The notes under the pieces: model-generated
Database searches by the model: none
Seen by the model: only the letters and a program-made list of their open reading frames with translations
What the model was told of the DNA's origin: nothing
Made by a program: the position numbers and the translations under genes
Assembly (NCBI GenBank): GCA_018806915.1
Contig: JAGKQI010000104.1
Coordinates: forward strand, 1,922,001 to 1,986,000
From: Phytophthora colocasiae
Taxonomy: Eukaryota > Oomycota > Peronosporomycetes > Peronosporales > Peronosporaceae
Length of the DNA: 64,000 nt
Reading direction: 5' to 3'
Shown here: piece after piece, positions 52,570 to 63,276 of the stretch
Layout: each line of letters starts with the position of its first letter
Numbering within the stretch: position 1 is the stretch's first letter

Positions 52570-53409
52570 TCATTTGCTATCTGCCTTGGAAACTGCAGCA
52601 CCTAATGCCTTGACGCACTCTAGTATTAGCTGTCTGTTGCGTTCTTCGGACTCGCTTCGCGCTTGCTGCGCTCGTAATTCTGCTTGATTCTGAGCATCGA
52701 TCCGAGCCTGCTCGAGTTCGATCCTACGCATTTGTATGTTTCGCTCCAACGTCATCCGGTCCGCGTGTTGTTGTGCTTGGGCCGCCATTTGTTGCGCGAA
52801 CTGCTGCTGACGAAGCTCCATATCGTCGCGCAGACGCTTGTCTTGACGGTCAGCTTCCAGTTGAAATGCGCTTTTACGTTTATTGCGTCTAGGCTTTGCT
52901 GGTGTAGATTTGGTAGACGATGTTTCTCCGCAGTCATCGTTCTCCGAAGAGCTGCCATCGGAATAAGTTTGCTCCCCTCGCTGCGAGCGCCGAATCATCG
53001 CCTCTTCCACTATCTCCGACGCACAACGTGTTGTTCTTGTCTCTTCTGCTTTTTTTTTCCTTGACGCGGCCTTTTTGTCGTCTATGAATGCGTCTTCAAG
53101 CAGTACGTATTGCCTGACTAGCCCTACCAAGGTCTCATAGTGGCTTTGCTCGTTAACAGCTTCTAATGTCTCCTCAATGCCACTTCCTAGCGCAGAACGG
53201 AGCTCTCCTACACGCCAGTTCTTCTTGAGTAGCCGGACCCGGTCCCGAACTTGCTTCTCCCCCACGACCTCTTGGATTGCCGTTGACACCCGTTGCGCAA
53301 CGTGTGCCCACAGGCGAGCGGACTCCCCGTACTTTGCGGCAAACGGCTTTTGGACAATAGCCTCCCTCATTAGTTCCTTGTCATTTTCCTCTGTGAAGCG
53401 GAAAACCAT
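52570..53409 (-). CDS. PIF/Harbinger Myb-like accessory protein
   Basis: Start chosen at ATG 53409 (MVFRFTEENDKELMREAI); the frame is open to 53457. N-terminal Myb/SANT-like trihelix at about 1-75 (FTEENDKELM ... W ... VRLLKKNWR), a linker with Lys/Arg, an acidic Ser stretch (SDGSSSENDD), a nuclear-signal-like KPRRNKRK, and a C-terminal Gln/Arg-rich coiled coil. In Harbinger elements this protein binds the TIRs and carries the transposase into the nucleus. No lesion seen. It converges on the transposase, with 58 bp between stop codons. Confidence 0.75.
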   Translation of the reverse strand: MVFRFTEENDKELMREAIVQKPFAAKYGESARLWAHVAQRVSTAIQEVVGEKQVRDRVRLLKKNWRVGELRSALGSGIEETLEAVNEQSHYETLVGLVRQYVLLEDAFIDDKKAASRKKKAEETRTTRCASEIVEEAMIRRSQRGEQTYSDGSSSENDDCGETSSTKSTPAKPRRNKRKSAFQLEADRQDKRLRDDMELRQQQFAQQMAAQAQQHADRMTLERNIQMRRIELEQARIDAQNQAELRAQQARSESEERNRQLILECVKALGAAVSKADSK

Positions 53410-53626
53410 CTTGTAGCTTTGGCACAGATTGTAGAGTGAGTAAAATGTGACTCTCATTGTGCTAATTACAGGCTATTTGGCATCAGGCTGCGAGGAACGA
53501 GGACTGTTGTGTTAAAGTTAGACGATTCAGTTTGACGGTCTCATTACAGCTGTCTGTAAAATTCAAACTGACACAGTTCTGCTAAAGACCTCTAATTAAG
53601 TGTTCTAATCTATTGCTACTGCTTCT

Positions 53627-54621
53627 TTAGTAATCAATCTTGCGGCCGTCGGCCTTGTGGACTTTTAGGCAGCGAGTTTTCATCGAGCGAACAAGACTTT
53701 CCAACGTTGACACAGGTATCGCGTTCCAGGCGGTCTTGATAGCCTCGATCAGCTCGCTCTTACTGTCATATTGCTTCCCGTTGATGTATACAGCCCGAGC
53801 AAGAATTCCCCACAGATTTTCGATAGGATTTAGGTCTGGAGACTTGGCCGGCCACCACATCACCTTGACTTTGTTGTCCTTCAAAAACTCTTTAGCAACT
53901 TTTGCAGTGTGGATGGAGGCGTTATCTTGTTGAAATTCAAATCGTAGGCCGTGATTCAAGTGCGCAAAAGGAAACAAATAGTCCCCCAGCGTGTCGATGT
54001 ACTTTTCTGCGTTCTGCTTGCCTTCTAGGAAAGCCAGATCAGACTTACCCTTGGCACTAAAAGCCCCCCAAATGAACACGCCCCCACCACCCGACTGACG
54101 CTTAGAGAATATCTGCTTGTCCTTTCTTAGATCTCTCCAATAGTATTGGTAGCCATCAGGGCCATCGAGGTTAAATTTCTTCTCGTCTGAGAAGATTACA
54201 CGTCCCCATTTGTCGCCGTGTTCAACATGTTGAAGTGCCCACTTCAACCTGGCTGCAATGTGCGCAGCCGTGAGCACAGGGCTCGACACTCTCTTCTCGT
54301 GGACCATGTTCTCGGAGTTGTATAACACCTCCTGCACCCGACGGACCGAGATGGGCAGCTGCAGCCCGTCTTTGAGCTGCCTAGCGCTCACACCAGTCTT
54401 TGATGCCTCACGAAGGAGACGACGCTCAGCAGCAATAGTCAGCTTTCTGGGCCTTCCTGAGCTCTTCTTCGAGCCATACGACTCTGGATCATTCAGGAAG
54501 CTTTTACGACCTTCCATGACCGCCCTACACGTGCTGCGATAGCGCTGACGGACAGCCCGCACTCTTGGTGAGCGAGAATCTTACCCTTCTCGATGTCTGT
54601 TAACGGCTTGCCTCTCCCCAT
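53627..54621 (-). pseudogene. Tc1-like transposase of element 1, one frameshift
   Basis: From ATG 54621 the frame encodes the paired HTH start (MGRGKPLTDIEKGKILAHQ, SVSAIAARVGRSWKVV). It then shifts near 54510 into the frame of SFLNDPESYG..., which stays open to 53627. DDE core: VIFSDEKKFNLDGPDG (Asp 1), FQQDNASIHTA (Asp 2), WWPAKSPDLNPIENLWG (Asp/Glu). Length and motifs are those of Tc1/mariner transposases. One small indel near the HTH/DDE boundary is the only lesion I see. Confidence 0.85.
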
Positions 54622-54966
54622 CTACAGAAATCAACAAGAAGCCCACCATTAGCAACCACCGGTTAGGACATCTACACGCTGCGATAAGAGACGCTAAAAC
54701 GCGTAGATGGCGGCGAAGGCGACGTCAAACTGGAGCAAACGCCCACCTGGTCTATCTTTTTCGCGCTTGGACTCCCCCGCTCCCGGTAGATTTTTGACTG
54801 TAGCTTGGCCCCCACAAGTCCGATTGACGCAAGCGGCACCGCAAAATGACCGCCAAGAACTGCTTGTTATTGGCTAAAACGCTTGGCTTCAAAGCGTTTG
54901 ATTTGACAAAATAATGCAAAACCCCGAGTTTTCGGCTATATTTTCCGCGCGCACTGTAGGTAGGTA

Positions 54967-56530
54967 CAGTGCACGCCGGAATTATAAACGCACCAGAAAA
55001 TTGACTTTCCTGAAAACCATCTTCAGTGTTTCCAGCCGAACCAACCCTTACAGACTACTGGACGACAATAGAAAACGTATGCAAAACGGAGAAATGGAAA
55101 AGCTGGTGTCGTTCAAGAGCAATCGGCAAAAATCATGTTTTGGCTCGGGTCAAAAGTATAAACGCACTGGTCAGTTTTTTATTACGGGCGGTAATAAACG
55201 AAATATAAGCGGTCTTATTGGTAATAAATGAAACAGATAAATAGCGGTTTGAAAAACGTTTCAGATACCACCACTTGTTTTTTTGGGGAGGTGACAACTA
55301 TGCCTCGCGGCAAGCAGTTAAGCCAGGAAGAATGCATGAAGATAAACAAGCTGCTAAGAGAGGGAAAAAGCAACAGAGCAGTGGCAAATGAGATTGGACG
55401 CAGTGAGACGGCTATAAGGAACTACTTAAAGCGCGGCAATGCTTCATTAGTGACCAAGAGAACCAGGAGAAGGCCAAAATTGAATGACCGAGAGTCGAGG
55501 CGTGTTGTTTGGCTGGCTGTAGCGCGAAATCTATCAGCTTCCCACATATCTAGTCATTTGCCATGCCGTCCTAGTAAGTCTACCGTGCTACGTGTGCTGC
55601 GTAAACACCGCTACATCACATTTGCTAAACGCAAACTCACTCCAACCATCAAGCCTCACCACAAGAAGGCTCGAGTGGCTTTTGCGGAACGTTACCGTGG
55701 CAAACGCGTATTCTGGCGGCGCGTGGTGTTCACAGACGAAAAGAAGTTCAATTTGATGGCCCTGATGGGTTCCGTTACTACTGGCATGACATGCGAGCCG
55801 AGCCGAAATACATGTCGAAGCGGGTGAACGGTGGGGGAAGCGTCATGATTTGGGCAGGGGTGAACTGGTACGGCAACACCGAGATCGTCTTTTTAAAGGG
55901 CAAGCAAGGTGCTAGCAACTACACTGAAACTCTTCGCAGCAGCTTGCTACCTTACATGAGAGAACTTAAGTCGAATATTGGCGATTTGGACCCAATATTT
56001 CAGCACGATAACGCGTCCATTCACTCGGCAAGACTCACGAAGGACTTCCTCGCGGTAAATAACATTACTACGCTACCATGGCCGGCGAAGAGCCCCGATC
56101 TCAACATCATAGAGAACGTTTGGGGACTTCTGGCTCGCAAAGTATATGCAAACGGTCGCCAATTTGAGAGGGCCGCCGATTTGATCAAACAGATCAAGTT
56201 AGAGTGGTCTCGAATTGATCCAACGTACATTAAAAGTTAGTTAGGAGTGTTCTAAGCGACTGGAAGCGACACGGTTGCTGAAAGGCTCGAAGACTCCCTA
56301 CTAGAGCCCAACCAATTTTGGCAAGTAGAGTGCGTTTATACTTTTGACCCGAGCCAAAACATGTTTTTTGCCGATTGCTCTTGAACGACACCAGCTTTTC
56401 CATTTCTCCGTTTTGCATACGTTTTCTATTGTCGTCCAGTAGTCTGTAAGGGTTGGTTTGGCTGGAAACACTGAAGATGGTTTTCAGGAAAGTCAATTTT
56501 CTGGTGCGTTTATAATTCCGGCGTGCACTG
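54967..56530 (+). mobile_element. Tc1/mariner element 2
   Basis: Ends CAGTGCACGCCGGAATTATAA...TTATAATTCCGGCGTGCACTG, with TA on both sides (54965-54966 and 56531-56532). Long inverted repeats of about 205 bp (54967-55170, and about 56325-56530) explain why the same protein-like ORF appears at both ends on opposite strands. One transposase gene on the plus strand. Only 10 bp separates it from element 1, both inserted in the same (GTAG)n microsatellite. Confidence 0.9.
55300..56240 (+). pseudogene. Tc1-like transposase of element 2, one frameshift
   Basis: Start ATG 55300 (MPRGKQLSQEECMKINKLL); a helix-turn-helix follows (SNRAVANEIGRSETAIRNYLKRG), then a basic linker. DDE core: VVFTDEKKFNL at about 55725-55757, then a one-base loss moves the frame. 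It continues with DGPDGFRYYWHD, NGGGSVMIWAG, FQHDNASIHSA and PWPAKSPDLNIIENVWG to the stop at 56240. The protein differs clearly from element 1 (different HTH and DDE sequences), so these are two families, not two copies. Confidence 0.85.
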
Positions 56531-56658
56531 TAGGTGCGTACTCTCAGAACCAAGGTGGTGGCTGGGGATAGGATGGGTGGTGCTCGTCGCCAACTTCAAA
56601 CGTGATTTTGCTTCCCCCTTTGCTCGCTTTGAACGTCTATTATCACGCGGCAACATCT

Positions 56659-57787
56659 CTATTCCATCGGTACAGCCTCGACCTGTGGTTCGTTCTCGAC
56701 ATTAGTAGTCGCAGTCTCAGCTAGAGTTGACTCCGTGAAATTCTCGTCAGCCAGCGTTTTAGCCTTCGAGATCGCCCGAAACTGCTTGTACTCATCCTTG
56801 GATAGTAGCGATTCCTGTATTTCCGCGACCTCCACCTTCTTGGGTTGAATGATGACAAGATACCCGTCCGATTGGTGCTGCAATAGATGCCAACGCGTGT
56901 TAGCCAACAGTACGTGCACGTTTAGCAGAGGACAAACTCACCTTCTGCTTCAACAGTTCCGGTTCTCTCTGCAGACGCTCATTGACTTCAATCAATGCAC
57001 CTCGAATGCAGCTGTAGAGCTTAAATTCACGGCCACTCTTGCACTTGAGGACAGCAAGTACCGTGTCAGGCATCATGAAGCGTCCACCTTTCTTCTTCTT
57101 GCCCGTCACACGGCTATCCAGCACACTCTGTGTGAACTCAACGCTCACGAGTTCCTCCTGCATCACAGGGTGCGTCTCAGCCACGCCCACCACACACAAT
57201 CGGTTGGAGTGCATGTGCACGTATTGGTCCTCCATTGGTTTTCCCTTTATGTCACACGAGAACATCTCCGTGTAGTAGCGCTCGATCTACAGGAATCAGT
57301 CAGTCTTCTGTCATATATAGTAGCTGTCACAGGCTGCAAACTGCAACTTACCATTGTGCCTCTACGCTTGGAAGTGACGGCGCCTGCGTCTGCCGTCTGG
57401 AATTGTTCCTCAGCCCGATGGATGGCCTGTTCCCGAATGAGTCTCCGCTGAGCTGCCACCGAGTGCGTGTCATTGTCATTTACCTCCGCTCTGCACGCAA
57501 CAACCAGAAATGTAAAGCCTATCGGAAACAGCAAAATATGATACAAGCAACACAATTAAAACTCACCGTCCGTGTGCGAATTTGCAATTGAAGAATGGAC
57601 ATCCACCAGGCTTGTCGAAGTGTTTGCACAGAGCGCTTTTGCGCATCCGCTCACGTCTCTCCACGCGTCGTTTCTTGATCACGGGGGCAAGAGATGAAGG
57701 CGAAGAAGTTGAGGCCATCGGTGCCTCCGTATTAGGAGTTGGAGGTACAAGCGACTCTGCTGCTTCGGTTCGATCGACCGTCGTCAT
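56659..57787 (-). CDS. ABITRAM: ABITRAM/Simiate-like protein with an N-terminal CCCH zinc finger
   Basis: Four exons: 57787-57567, 57490-57352, 57286-56942 and 56877-56659, in phase, 307 residues. N-terminal ~50 disordered residues, then a CCCH finger (CKHFDKPGGCPFFNCKFAH, spacing C-x8-C-x5-C-x3-H counted from the sequence) like RNA-binding CCCH proteins. A charged helix follows. From about residue 120 comes the ABITRAM (FAM206/Simiate) fold: IERYYTEMFSCDIKGKP, DQYVHMHSNRLCVVGVAETHPV, LYSCIRGALIEVNERL, GYLVIIQPKKVE. Animal ABITRAM is ~180 residues and has no zinc finger, so this is a domain fusion. Animal family members are nuclear and linked to transcription and actin; role here unknown. Confidence 0.75.
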
Positions 57788-57957
57788 GGTTGCAGTGGTG
57801 AATAGTGGTGAGTTTTTGTATTGATTTTTTGTGGGCCAATCATTGTTTAGATTTTAAACAGTTTGGGCTTTTCCTCTATTGCTGTATTGCCACAGTACCA
57901 AGCATTGAAGGTCGAACTGGTAGATGGCAACAGCGTGGTTTGTTGTACCCTGTACAA

Positions 57958-58908
57958 CTACGGAATCTCACGGAAAGGAGACCAATCGCGGTAGCAGGAA
58001 TCGAACACCTTTTCGATGCATTCGTCCGCCTGTACAGGAAATCAAAAAAGAGTAAGTAGGGATAGCTAGATGCAGTGGAGAATTTGAACGTACCCTGCCC
58101 TTGCAAGCGTCGTTCTGCTCGATAGATAACTTTGCTCGTCGTCGTGTACACATCTGTGGTCAACGATCAAAACCGCACAGTCAGTAAACGTTATGTGGAA
58201 ATACATGCTGGGCAAACTTCGACGTACCTGGTGCTGCTTGCTCACATTGAAATTCTTGCGGAAGAACTCGTACTTCCAGTTGCAGTCACCACTCAACGCA
58301 GCAGCACGAATCTATCGCAAGATAAACGGTTAACGCCTCGCCCCACCTTCCTCCGTCCGCATTGCAGTACCACCTCACCTCACTGCAAGCATGGTGCTCG
58401 CACTTGTTCCAGTCGATCTTGTTGCGACAGTGATCGAACGCGTGGATCAACTCGTGCGCCATGGTGCGATCCATCCACTCTTGGTCGGGAATGTGGTTCT
58501 GGCACAGCACCACCTGCAACAACAGCAACAGTTCATCTTCTCTTCTTCTTTTTTTTACTGCATCAAACAATATCCACCCACCCCAGGTTTGCTCTCATTG
58601 TCCAGATGAAATCCTCCGTTAATCTTGCCCTCGCATTCCACGCTAGAGAAGAAACCCGGTTCCAGACTGCAGCCCATCTTGTCCATGGCGTCCACCAAAA
58701 ACTTGACACGGGAACCTATAGCAAGAACACAGCAGTGTCACAGTCTCGAGCGATACCGCAGTTATCCAGCATTTCTGCAGGTTCTATCGCGTTTTATTCA
58801 CGCACATTTGGTAAGAGACTTCTCTCGCATGTCCTCGCATTTCTGGTGGCGTTCCTCCTCCTCACTGAGGGCTGGAGCCGCCTTGAACGTCTTCTTGAGC
58901 GCCTCCAT
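57958..58908 (-). CDS. ATP23: Mitochondrial inner-membrane protease ATP23
   Basis: Six exons: 58908-58806, 58715-58582, 58513-58379, 58311-58228, 58153-58094 and 58029-57958, in phase, 195 residues. Zinc metalloprotease motif [11 protein letters not shown] with the family context [46 protein letters not shown], and the C-terminal Cys block [22 protein letters not shown]23 processes the mitochondrial ATP synthase subunit Atp6 and aids assembly in the intermembrane space. The start is the first ATG after an in-frame stop. All catalytic residues are present. Confidence 0.9.
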
Positions 58909-59255
58909 TGCGTCCTCCCAATCAAAATGTCACCACAACTTGAGTGCACTTTATAGGTACAGCAACTAAAAAGACAAGCCAATCAGATATGTGAAGAGAA
59001 AATAAAGAGGTAATGATTGGCTCGCTTTTTTACAGACAGCATCTATAACCGAATGTGTTTCTGCATGTGCGGCTCATAGACGTCCCCCTGCTTGACATGC
59101 TTCCAACTACCAAGATCGAGGACAAGTGTGGGGATTGCAATGGGTCATTATGCATGATAAAGTCTGAAGCGAGACGACGCAAAAGCGACACCAAACACGC
59201 TGCTATCTGTAAGTAGGGGTTGCACTGTTAGGAGAGGAAGCGAACGCCCAAAGCT
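58909..59255. other. Intergenic between ATP23 and bL12m
   Basis: 347 bp upstream of ATP23 and downstream of the bL12m stop, both on the minus strand. I see no ORF, RNA gene or repeat. By position it holds the ATP23 promoter and the bL12m transcript end. Confidence 0.4.
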
Positions 59256-59872
59256 CTATTCCAGTTCCACAACTGCGCCCACAGCCTTAAGCTTCTCGAT
59301 GAGTTCGTCGGCCTCCTCCTTCTTCACGTCCTTCTTTAATGTACTGGGGGCTCCCTCCACGAGCTCCTTGGCCTCCTTCAGGCCCAGACCGGTGATGGCG
59401 CGCACCTCCTTGATAACCTTAATCTTGCTCTTGGCATCGAAGCTGGCCAGCTTCACGTCGAAGGCAGTCTTCTCATCCTTGGTCTCCTCAGCAGCAGGAG
59501 CGGCACCGCCGGCACCGCCGCCACCCATGCCCACCTGGAACGCGGATTCAGCAATTCCGAACTTGGCCTGTATTTAAAAAAAAATAATTCCACAACATTA
59601 GCATAAAGCTCAGCAGAAAACAGCGTTCCAAATTTGTCGTGACGAACCTGAATAGCGTGCGAAAGCTCAGCGATCTCCACCATGTTAAGGTCGAGGATCT
59701 GGTCCAGCACAGTCTGCACCTTAGGAGACAGAGCCAATTCCTCCTCAGCAGTAGCGGGGATCTTAGCAGCTTCCTCGGAGAAAAAGGCCACCTGGGTAAG
59801 ACGCATGTTGTTCACACACGTGCGACGCGTGGCCGCGCTGCGGAGCGCCGCTCGAGATACGCGCGAGAGCAT
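59256..59872 (-). CDS. MRPL12: Mitochondrial ribosomal protein bL12m (L7/L12)
   Basis: Two exons, 59872-59648 and 59567-59256, in phase, 178 residues. Start [18 protein letters not shown], an amphipathic Arg/Ser/Ala-rich mitochondrial targeting signal; an upstream in-frame ATG at 59998 would add a non-mitochondrial extension and is not preferred. Then the dimerisation region ([28 protein letters not shown]), a Gly/Ala hinge, and the conserved C-terminal domain ([42 protein letters not shown]). It forms the ribosomal stalk that recruits translation factors in mitochondria. Confidence 0.92.
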
Positions 59873-60133
59873 TCTAAAGCTGTCGAGGAACGCTGGAGGA
59901 CAGTCGGGAATTTGGGGCCACAAGCCGCTAATGAGGAGCTCCAAAAGCGTCTCGCGACCACGAACCACAGAAAAACATTTCAGCCACTTAGAAGTCAAAA
60001 AGACAAATGAAGCATTTTAACTGGTTTAAATTCCGATATGGGATTTTGACCAATATCATGACAGCATATCAAAGAGCTACGTGTCAGTTGGGAGATCCGC
60101 AGTGCACGAAGAGCAGCTCCAGTTCCTCTCGAT
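59873..60133. promoter_or_regulatory. Divergent region between bL12m and ribophorin I
   Basis: 261 bp between two divergent start codons, so both promoters must fit here. No element I can name. Confidence 0.4.
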
Positions 60134-61615
60134 ATGATGGCGATGAAGCGCGTTCTGCTGCTCGTAGCGGCAGTGACGATGGCTGCTGTGCAGGGCGAAG
60201 TCATCAACCAATCGGTGTGTCTTGTATATACTTTTACAGGATGTTTAAATCCTCGTCTAACTTGAATTGTGTCAATTTAGGCCAAACGCACTTTCGATCT
60301 AACTAAGCACGTAGTACGCGAGTATACCGAGTTCCAGTTCTCCGATGCGGACGCTGAAGTGACCAAATTCGACGTGGCCTTCCCTCGTGCACTGGAGAAG
60401 CATCTTGCGGACGTTTCTGCGCGTTGTGGCAAGACCCCATGTGAGGTTGTGCCAGCTACGCAGAAGCACACGGCTGCTGTTAAGACCCCCGAGGACGCCG
60501 CACTGTACACTGTGCTTCTAAAGAAGCCTGTTGCTAAGGGCGAGACTGGCACTGTTAAGGTTACTGCTTACTTTACGCGCGTGCTCACACCCTACCCGGC
60601 CGAAATCACGCAGAAGGATGACCAACTTGTGCTCTTCGATGCCAGCCACCTTATCACTTCGCCCTACGTTACCAAGACGCAGACTACCAAGCTGAAACTG
60701 CCGTCGGGTAATGTGGAGAATGTTCGTGCTGCTGAGCCAATCTCCAGGAAGGGTTCTGTGGTCACTCTTGGACCCTACTCCGACATTAAGTCCTTCGCTG
60801 CCGGTGTGGAAACCTCGCCTCTGAGTGTGCACTACAAGAATCACGCCCCGTTCATGACCATCACCAAGCTTACACGTGAGGTTGAAGTGTCCATGTGGGG
60901 CCGTGTATCCTTCGAGGAGGTTTACGACATGGAGCACACTGGCGCCAAGCTTAAGGGAGGTTTCTCTCGTTATGACTACGTGCAACTGCACCAGCGCAGT
61001 GCCTCGTTCCACGAGATGTACGCGCACCTCCCTAAGGATTCGGTGAACGTCTACTATCGCGACCAGATTGGCAACATTTCGACATCGCGTCTTCGTCCTG
61101 CTGGCCGCACGGGCTCGTACCAGAACCTCGAGTTCAAGCCGCGCTTTCCCCTGTTCGGAGGCTGGAAGAGCCAGTGGTATCTGGGCTATTCGGTGCCCAC
61201 CCACTCTGTGTTGACTCACGTCGGCGACAAGTTTAAGCTCGAGGTTGACTTCTCGACACCCGTTCAGGGCGCCGCTGTGGACGACCTCACGTTGAAGGTG
61301 ATCCTGCCCGAGGGTGCTACCAACGTGCAGGTGAACGTGCCGTTCGGCCTTGACAGCACAAGCGAGACGACTCGTCAAACGTACCTGGATACGCCGGCCA
61401 TTGGCCGACCTGTGGTGATTCTGGACAAGAAGAACGTGGTGGCTGCTCACAACGTGCCGTTCGAGGTGACTTTCGAGTTCCCCAAGTCCTTCATGCTGCA
61501 CGAGCCGCTTCTGCTGGTATCGGCCTTCCTGGCCTTCTTCGTCGTTTGCATGTTCCTCTTCCGTCTGGACATTAGCATCGCTAAGAAGCCCGTGCAGAAG
61601 AAGAAGACCGAGTAA
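60134..61615 (+). CDS. OST1: Oligosaccharyltransferase subunit OST1 / ribophorin I
   Basis: Two exons, 60134-60214 and 60281-61615, in phase, 471 residues. N-terminal signal peptide (MMAMKRVLLLVAAVTMAAVQGEV). Ribophorin I domain blocks: YFTRVLTPYPAEITQKDDQLVLF, GPYSDIKSF, THVGDKFKLEVDF-like strands, and SFMLHEPLLLVSAFLAFFVVCMFLF as the single C-terminal TM segment, then a Lys-rich cytosolic tail ending KKKTE. Part of the ER oligosaccharyltransferase that N-glycosylates nascent proteins. Size close to yeast and animal proteins. Converges on uL3 with 307 bp between stops. Confidence 0.92.
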
Positions 61616-61922
61616 GTTGGGGTCATTTGTTGGAATGAGTTTTGAGAACGAGAAGAAGACCGAAACGTTGTTTAACACAAAATACACCAGCTCAAAAAAA
61701 ACGAGTCTACCTGAACAACGATTCATGGGCAAAGAGTAAACTGTGTAACAGAAACAAATCAAGGAAGACAACGGAATAGTTTACGAGTTTGCAGCAGTAT
61801 CATTGTTTGCTTATGGTTTCCCTTCACAGGTCTGACAGAAGCATGGGAGCTACGCTAACTCAACAAATGCCACAGAGGACACCTGCCACATAGCAAAGCA
61901 GTGCAGAAGCCTTGGAAAAGAC
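61616..61922. other. Convergent 3' region between OST1 and uL3
   Basis: 307 bp between two convergent stop codons. It should hold both transcript ends. AT-rich, with AATACACC and CAATAAA-like words; I see no terminator I can prove, and no gene. Confidence 0.35.
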
Positions 61923-63092
61923 TTAAGCACGGTTCTGGCGAGCGAGAGGGCCCAACCACTTGGCCTTCTCCTCGGCGGTCTGGAAACGACCGTGACCGAA
62001 CTTCGACGAGGTATCGATGAACTTGAGGTTGATCTCCTCGAGGGCCGAACGCTTGGTGTGCACCAGAAGCGACTTGCGCAGAGTCAGAGCGCGCTTCTTC
62101 GTGCCGACGATCTGGCCCTTGATCATGAGCCAGTCCTCGTTGATCACACCGTAGTGAGGGAAGCCACCCAGAGGGGTGATGTCCTTCTCCGTCAGGTCCT
62201 GCTCGGTCATGCACGACTTCTTGTCGCCAGCGGCACCAATACGGTAGATCTTCTTGTTGATCTCCGTACGGTGGTGGTAACCGTGCTGACCAGCGCGCGG
62301 CACAGTGAAGCGAACGCGCGACGGGTGCCAGGCACCAATACAAGCGACCTTACGCAGACCACGGTGAGTCTTACGCGGCAGACGGGTAACACCCCAACGG
62401 GTGATCACACCCTCAATACCGTGACCCTTGGTAACACCGATGACGTCAATCATCTCGTCCTTGGCGAACACGGCAGTGACAGGCACCTGCTTCTCGAACA
62501 GAGACTTGGCAAAGTCCACCTTGTCAGACACCGAGCCACCGTTGACCTGCACCTCCAGGAGGTGGGCCTTCTTCTGGCGAAGCTTGACCTTGCGGACCTG
62601 CGTGTGGGCGAGCACGCGCACAACCTGGCAGTACTTCTTGATGCGGTTGAGCTCGTTCTCAATGTCGGCAGGGGCCGTCTGGTACTTCTTGGCGTACTTA
62701 GTGAAAGCTTTACGCTTCGACTTGTACCAGTTCTTGTAGAAGCGACGCTTGACCTCCTCGCTCAAGTGCTCAGCGAACACCGTAGTGAGGGTGCGCAGAC
62801 CGCGCGGGGTCTCCAGGTAGCCAACGACACCGATGACAACCATGGGGGGCGTCTCCACAATAGACACGGGCTCCACGATCTCCTTCTTGTGCACCTTGGA
62901 GCCAGGACGGTCAACCTCACGCAGGATGTGCGTCATGCCGGCCTTGAAGCCCATGAAGGCCGTAAGGTGCGGCGCCTTGGACGCATCATCACGCGGGAAC
63001 TTGCGAACGCGACCGCGGTGGTGCTTGGTACGCTTCTTGGGGAGGAATCCCAGGTGGCCGTGACGCGGGGCCTCGAACTTACGGTGACCCAT
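61923..63092 (-). CDS. RPL3: Large-subunit ribosomal protein uL3
   Basis: Single exon, 389 residues (yeast has 387). Start [21 protein letters not shown], the family's near-universal N-terminus. Conserved blocks: [63 protein letters not shown] with the Trp and His that reach the peptidyl-transferase centre, and [16 protein letters not shown]. Codon use is biased to C/G third bases, as for a highly expressed gene. It shares a 184-bp divergent promoter with the next gene. Confidence 0.97.
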   Translation of the reverse strand: MGHRKFEAPRHGHLGFLPKKRTKHHRGRVRKFPRDDASKAPHLTAFMGFKAGMTHILREVDRPGSKVHKKEIVEPVSIVETPPMVVIGVVGYLETPRGLRTLTTVFAEHLSEEVKRRFYKNWYKSKRKAFTKYAKKYQTAPADIENELNRIKKYCQVVRVLAHTQVRKVKLRQKKAHLLEVQVNGGSVSDKVDFAKSLFEKQVPVTAVFAKDEMIDVIGVTKGHGIEGVITRWGVTRLPRKTHRGLRKVACIGAWHPSRVRFTVPRAGQHGYHHRTEINKKIYRIGAAGDKKSCMTEQDLTEKDITPLGGFPHYGVINEDWLMIKGQIVGTKKRALTLRKSLLVHTKRSALEEINLKFIDTSSKFGHGRFQTAEEKAKWLGPLARQNRA

Positions 63093-63276
63093 ATTTGATA
63101 CGGAGAGCTACTGCAAAAACTCAAAGTGTCGTGGTCAATTGATACAATGGAAAAGCAGTGGGCTCTACCAGCCAATCGCTTAAATCGTACTTAGTAAAGG
63201 AAATTGGTAGAAATTGAATATTACAAATATACAATGTATAATTACGCTTGTGTTACTGGGTATTTGACTATCAACG
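63093..63276. promoter_or_regulatory. Divergent promoter between uL3 and the last gene
   Basis: 184 bp between divergent start codons (63092 minus, 63277 plus). A pyrimidine-rich stretch and a splice-acceptor-like word before the uL3 start suggest a possible 5'-UTR intron. No further element is visible. Confidence 0.45.

Larger units (their letters stand above)
51072..53593 (+). mobile_element. PIF/Harbinger element nested in Tc1 element 1
   Basis: TIR AGAGGTCTTTAGCAGAAC (51072) and its inverse GTTCTGCTAAAGACCTCT (ends 53593), flanked by AAT on both sides (51069-51071 and 53594-53596), a 3-bp target duplication as expected for Harbinger. It holds the two canonical genes: a DDE transposase (plus) and a Myb-like protein (minus), convergent. 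It inserted about 30 bp past the stop codon of the Tc1 transposase, so it did not break that gene. Confidence 0.88.
50818..54956 (-). mobile_element. Tc1/mariner element 1, carrying a nested PIF/Harbinger element
   Basis: Ends CAGTGCGCGCGGAAAATATAG...CTATATTTTCCGCGCGCACTG with TA on both sides (50816-50817 and 54957-54958). The inverted repeats are long, near-perfect for ~210 bp (to about 51028 and from about 54745). Without the Harbinger insertion the element is ~1.6 kb, normal for Tc1. The transposase is on the minus strand (53627-54621). Its left end begins 15 bp after the Csm1-like stop codon, in a (GTAG)n microsatellite. Confidence 0.9.

Noticed and set aside
54914..56553. Matching ORFs at both ends of Tc1 element 2 on opposite strands
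   Set aside because: They are translations of the ~205-bp terminal inverted repeats, not genes.
61992..63098. 368-codon ORF antisense to uL3 and a 417-codon ORF antisense to OST1
   Set aside because: Shadow frames of G/C-ending codons in highly expressed genes; no domains.
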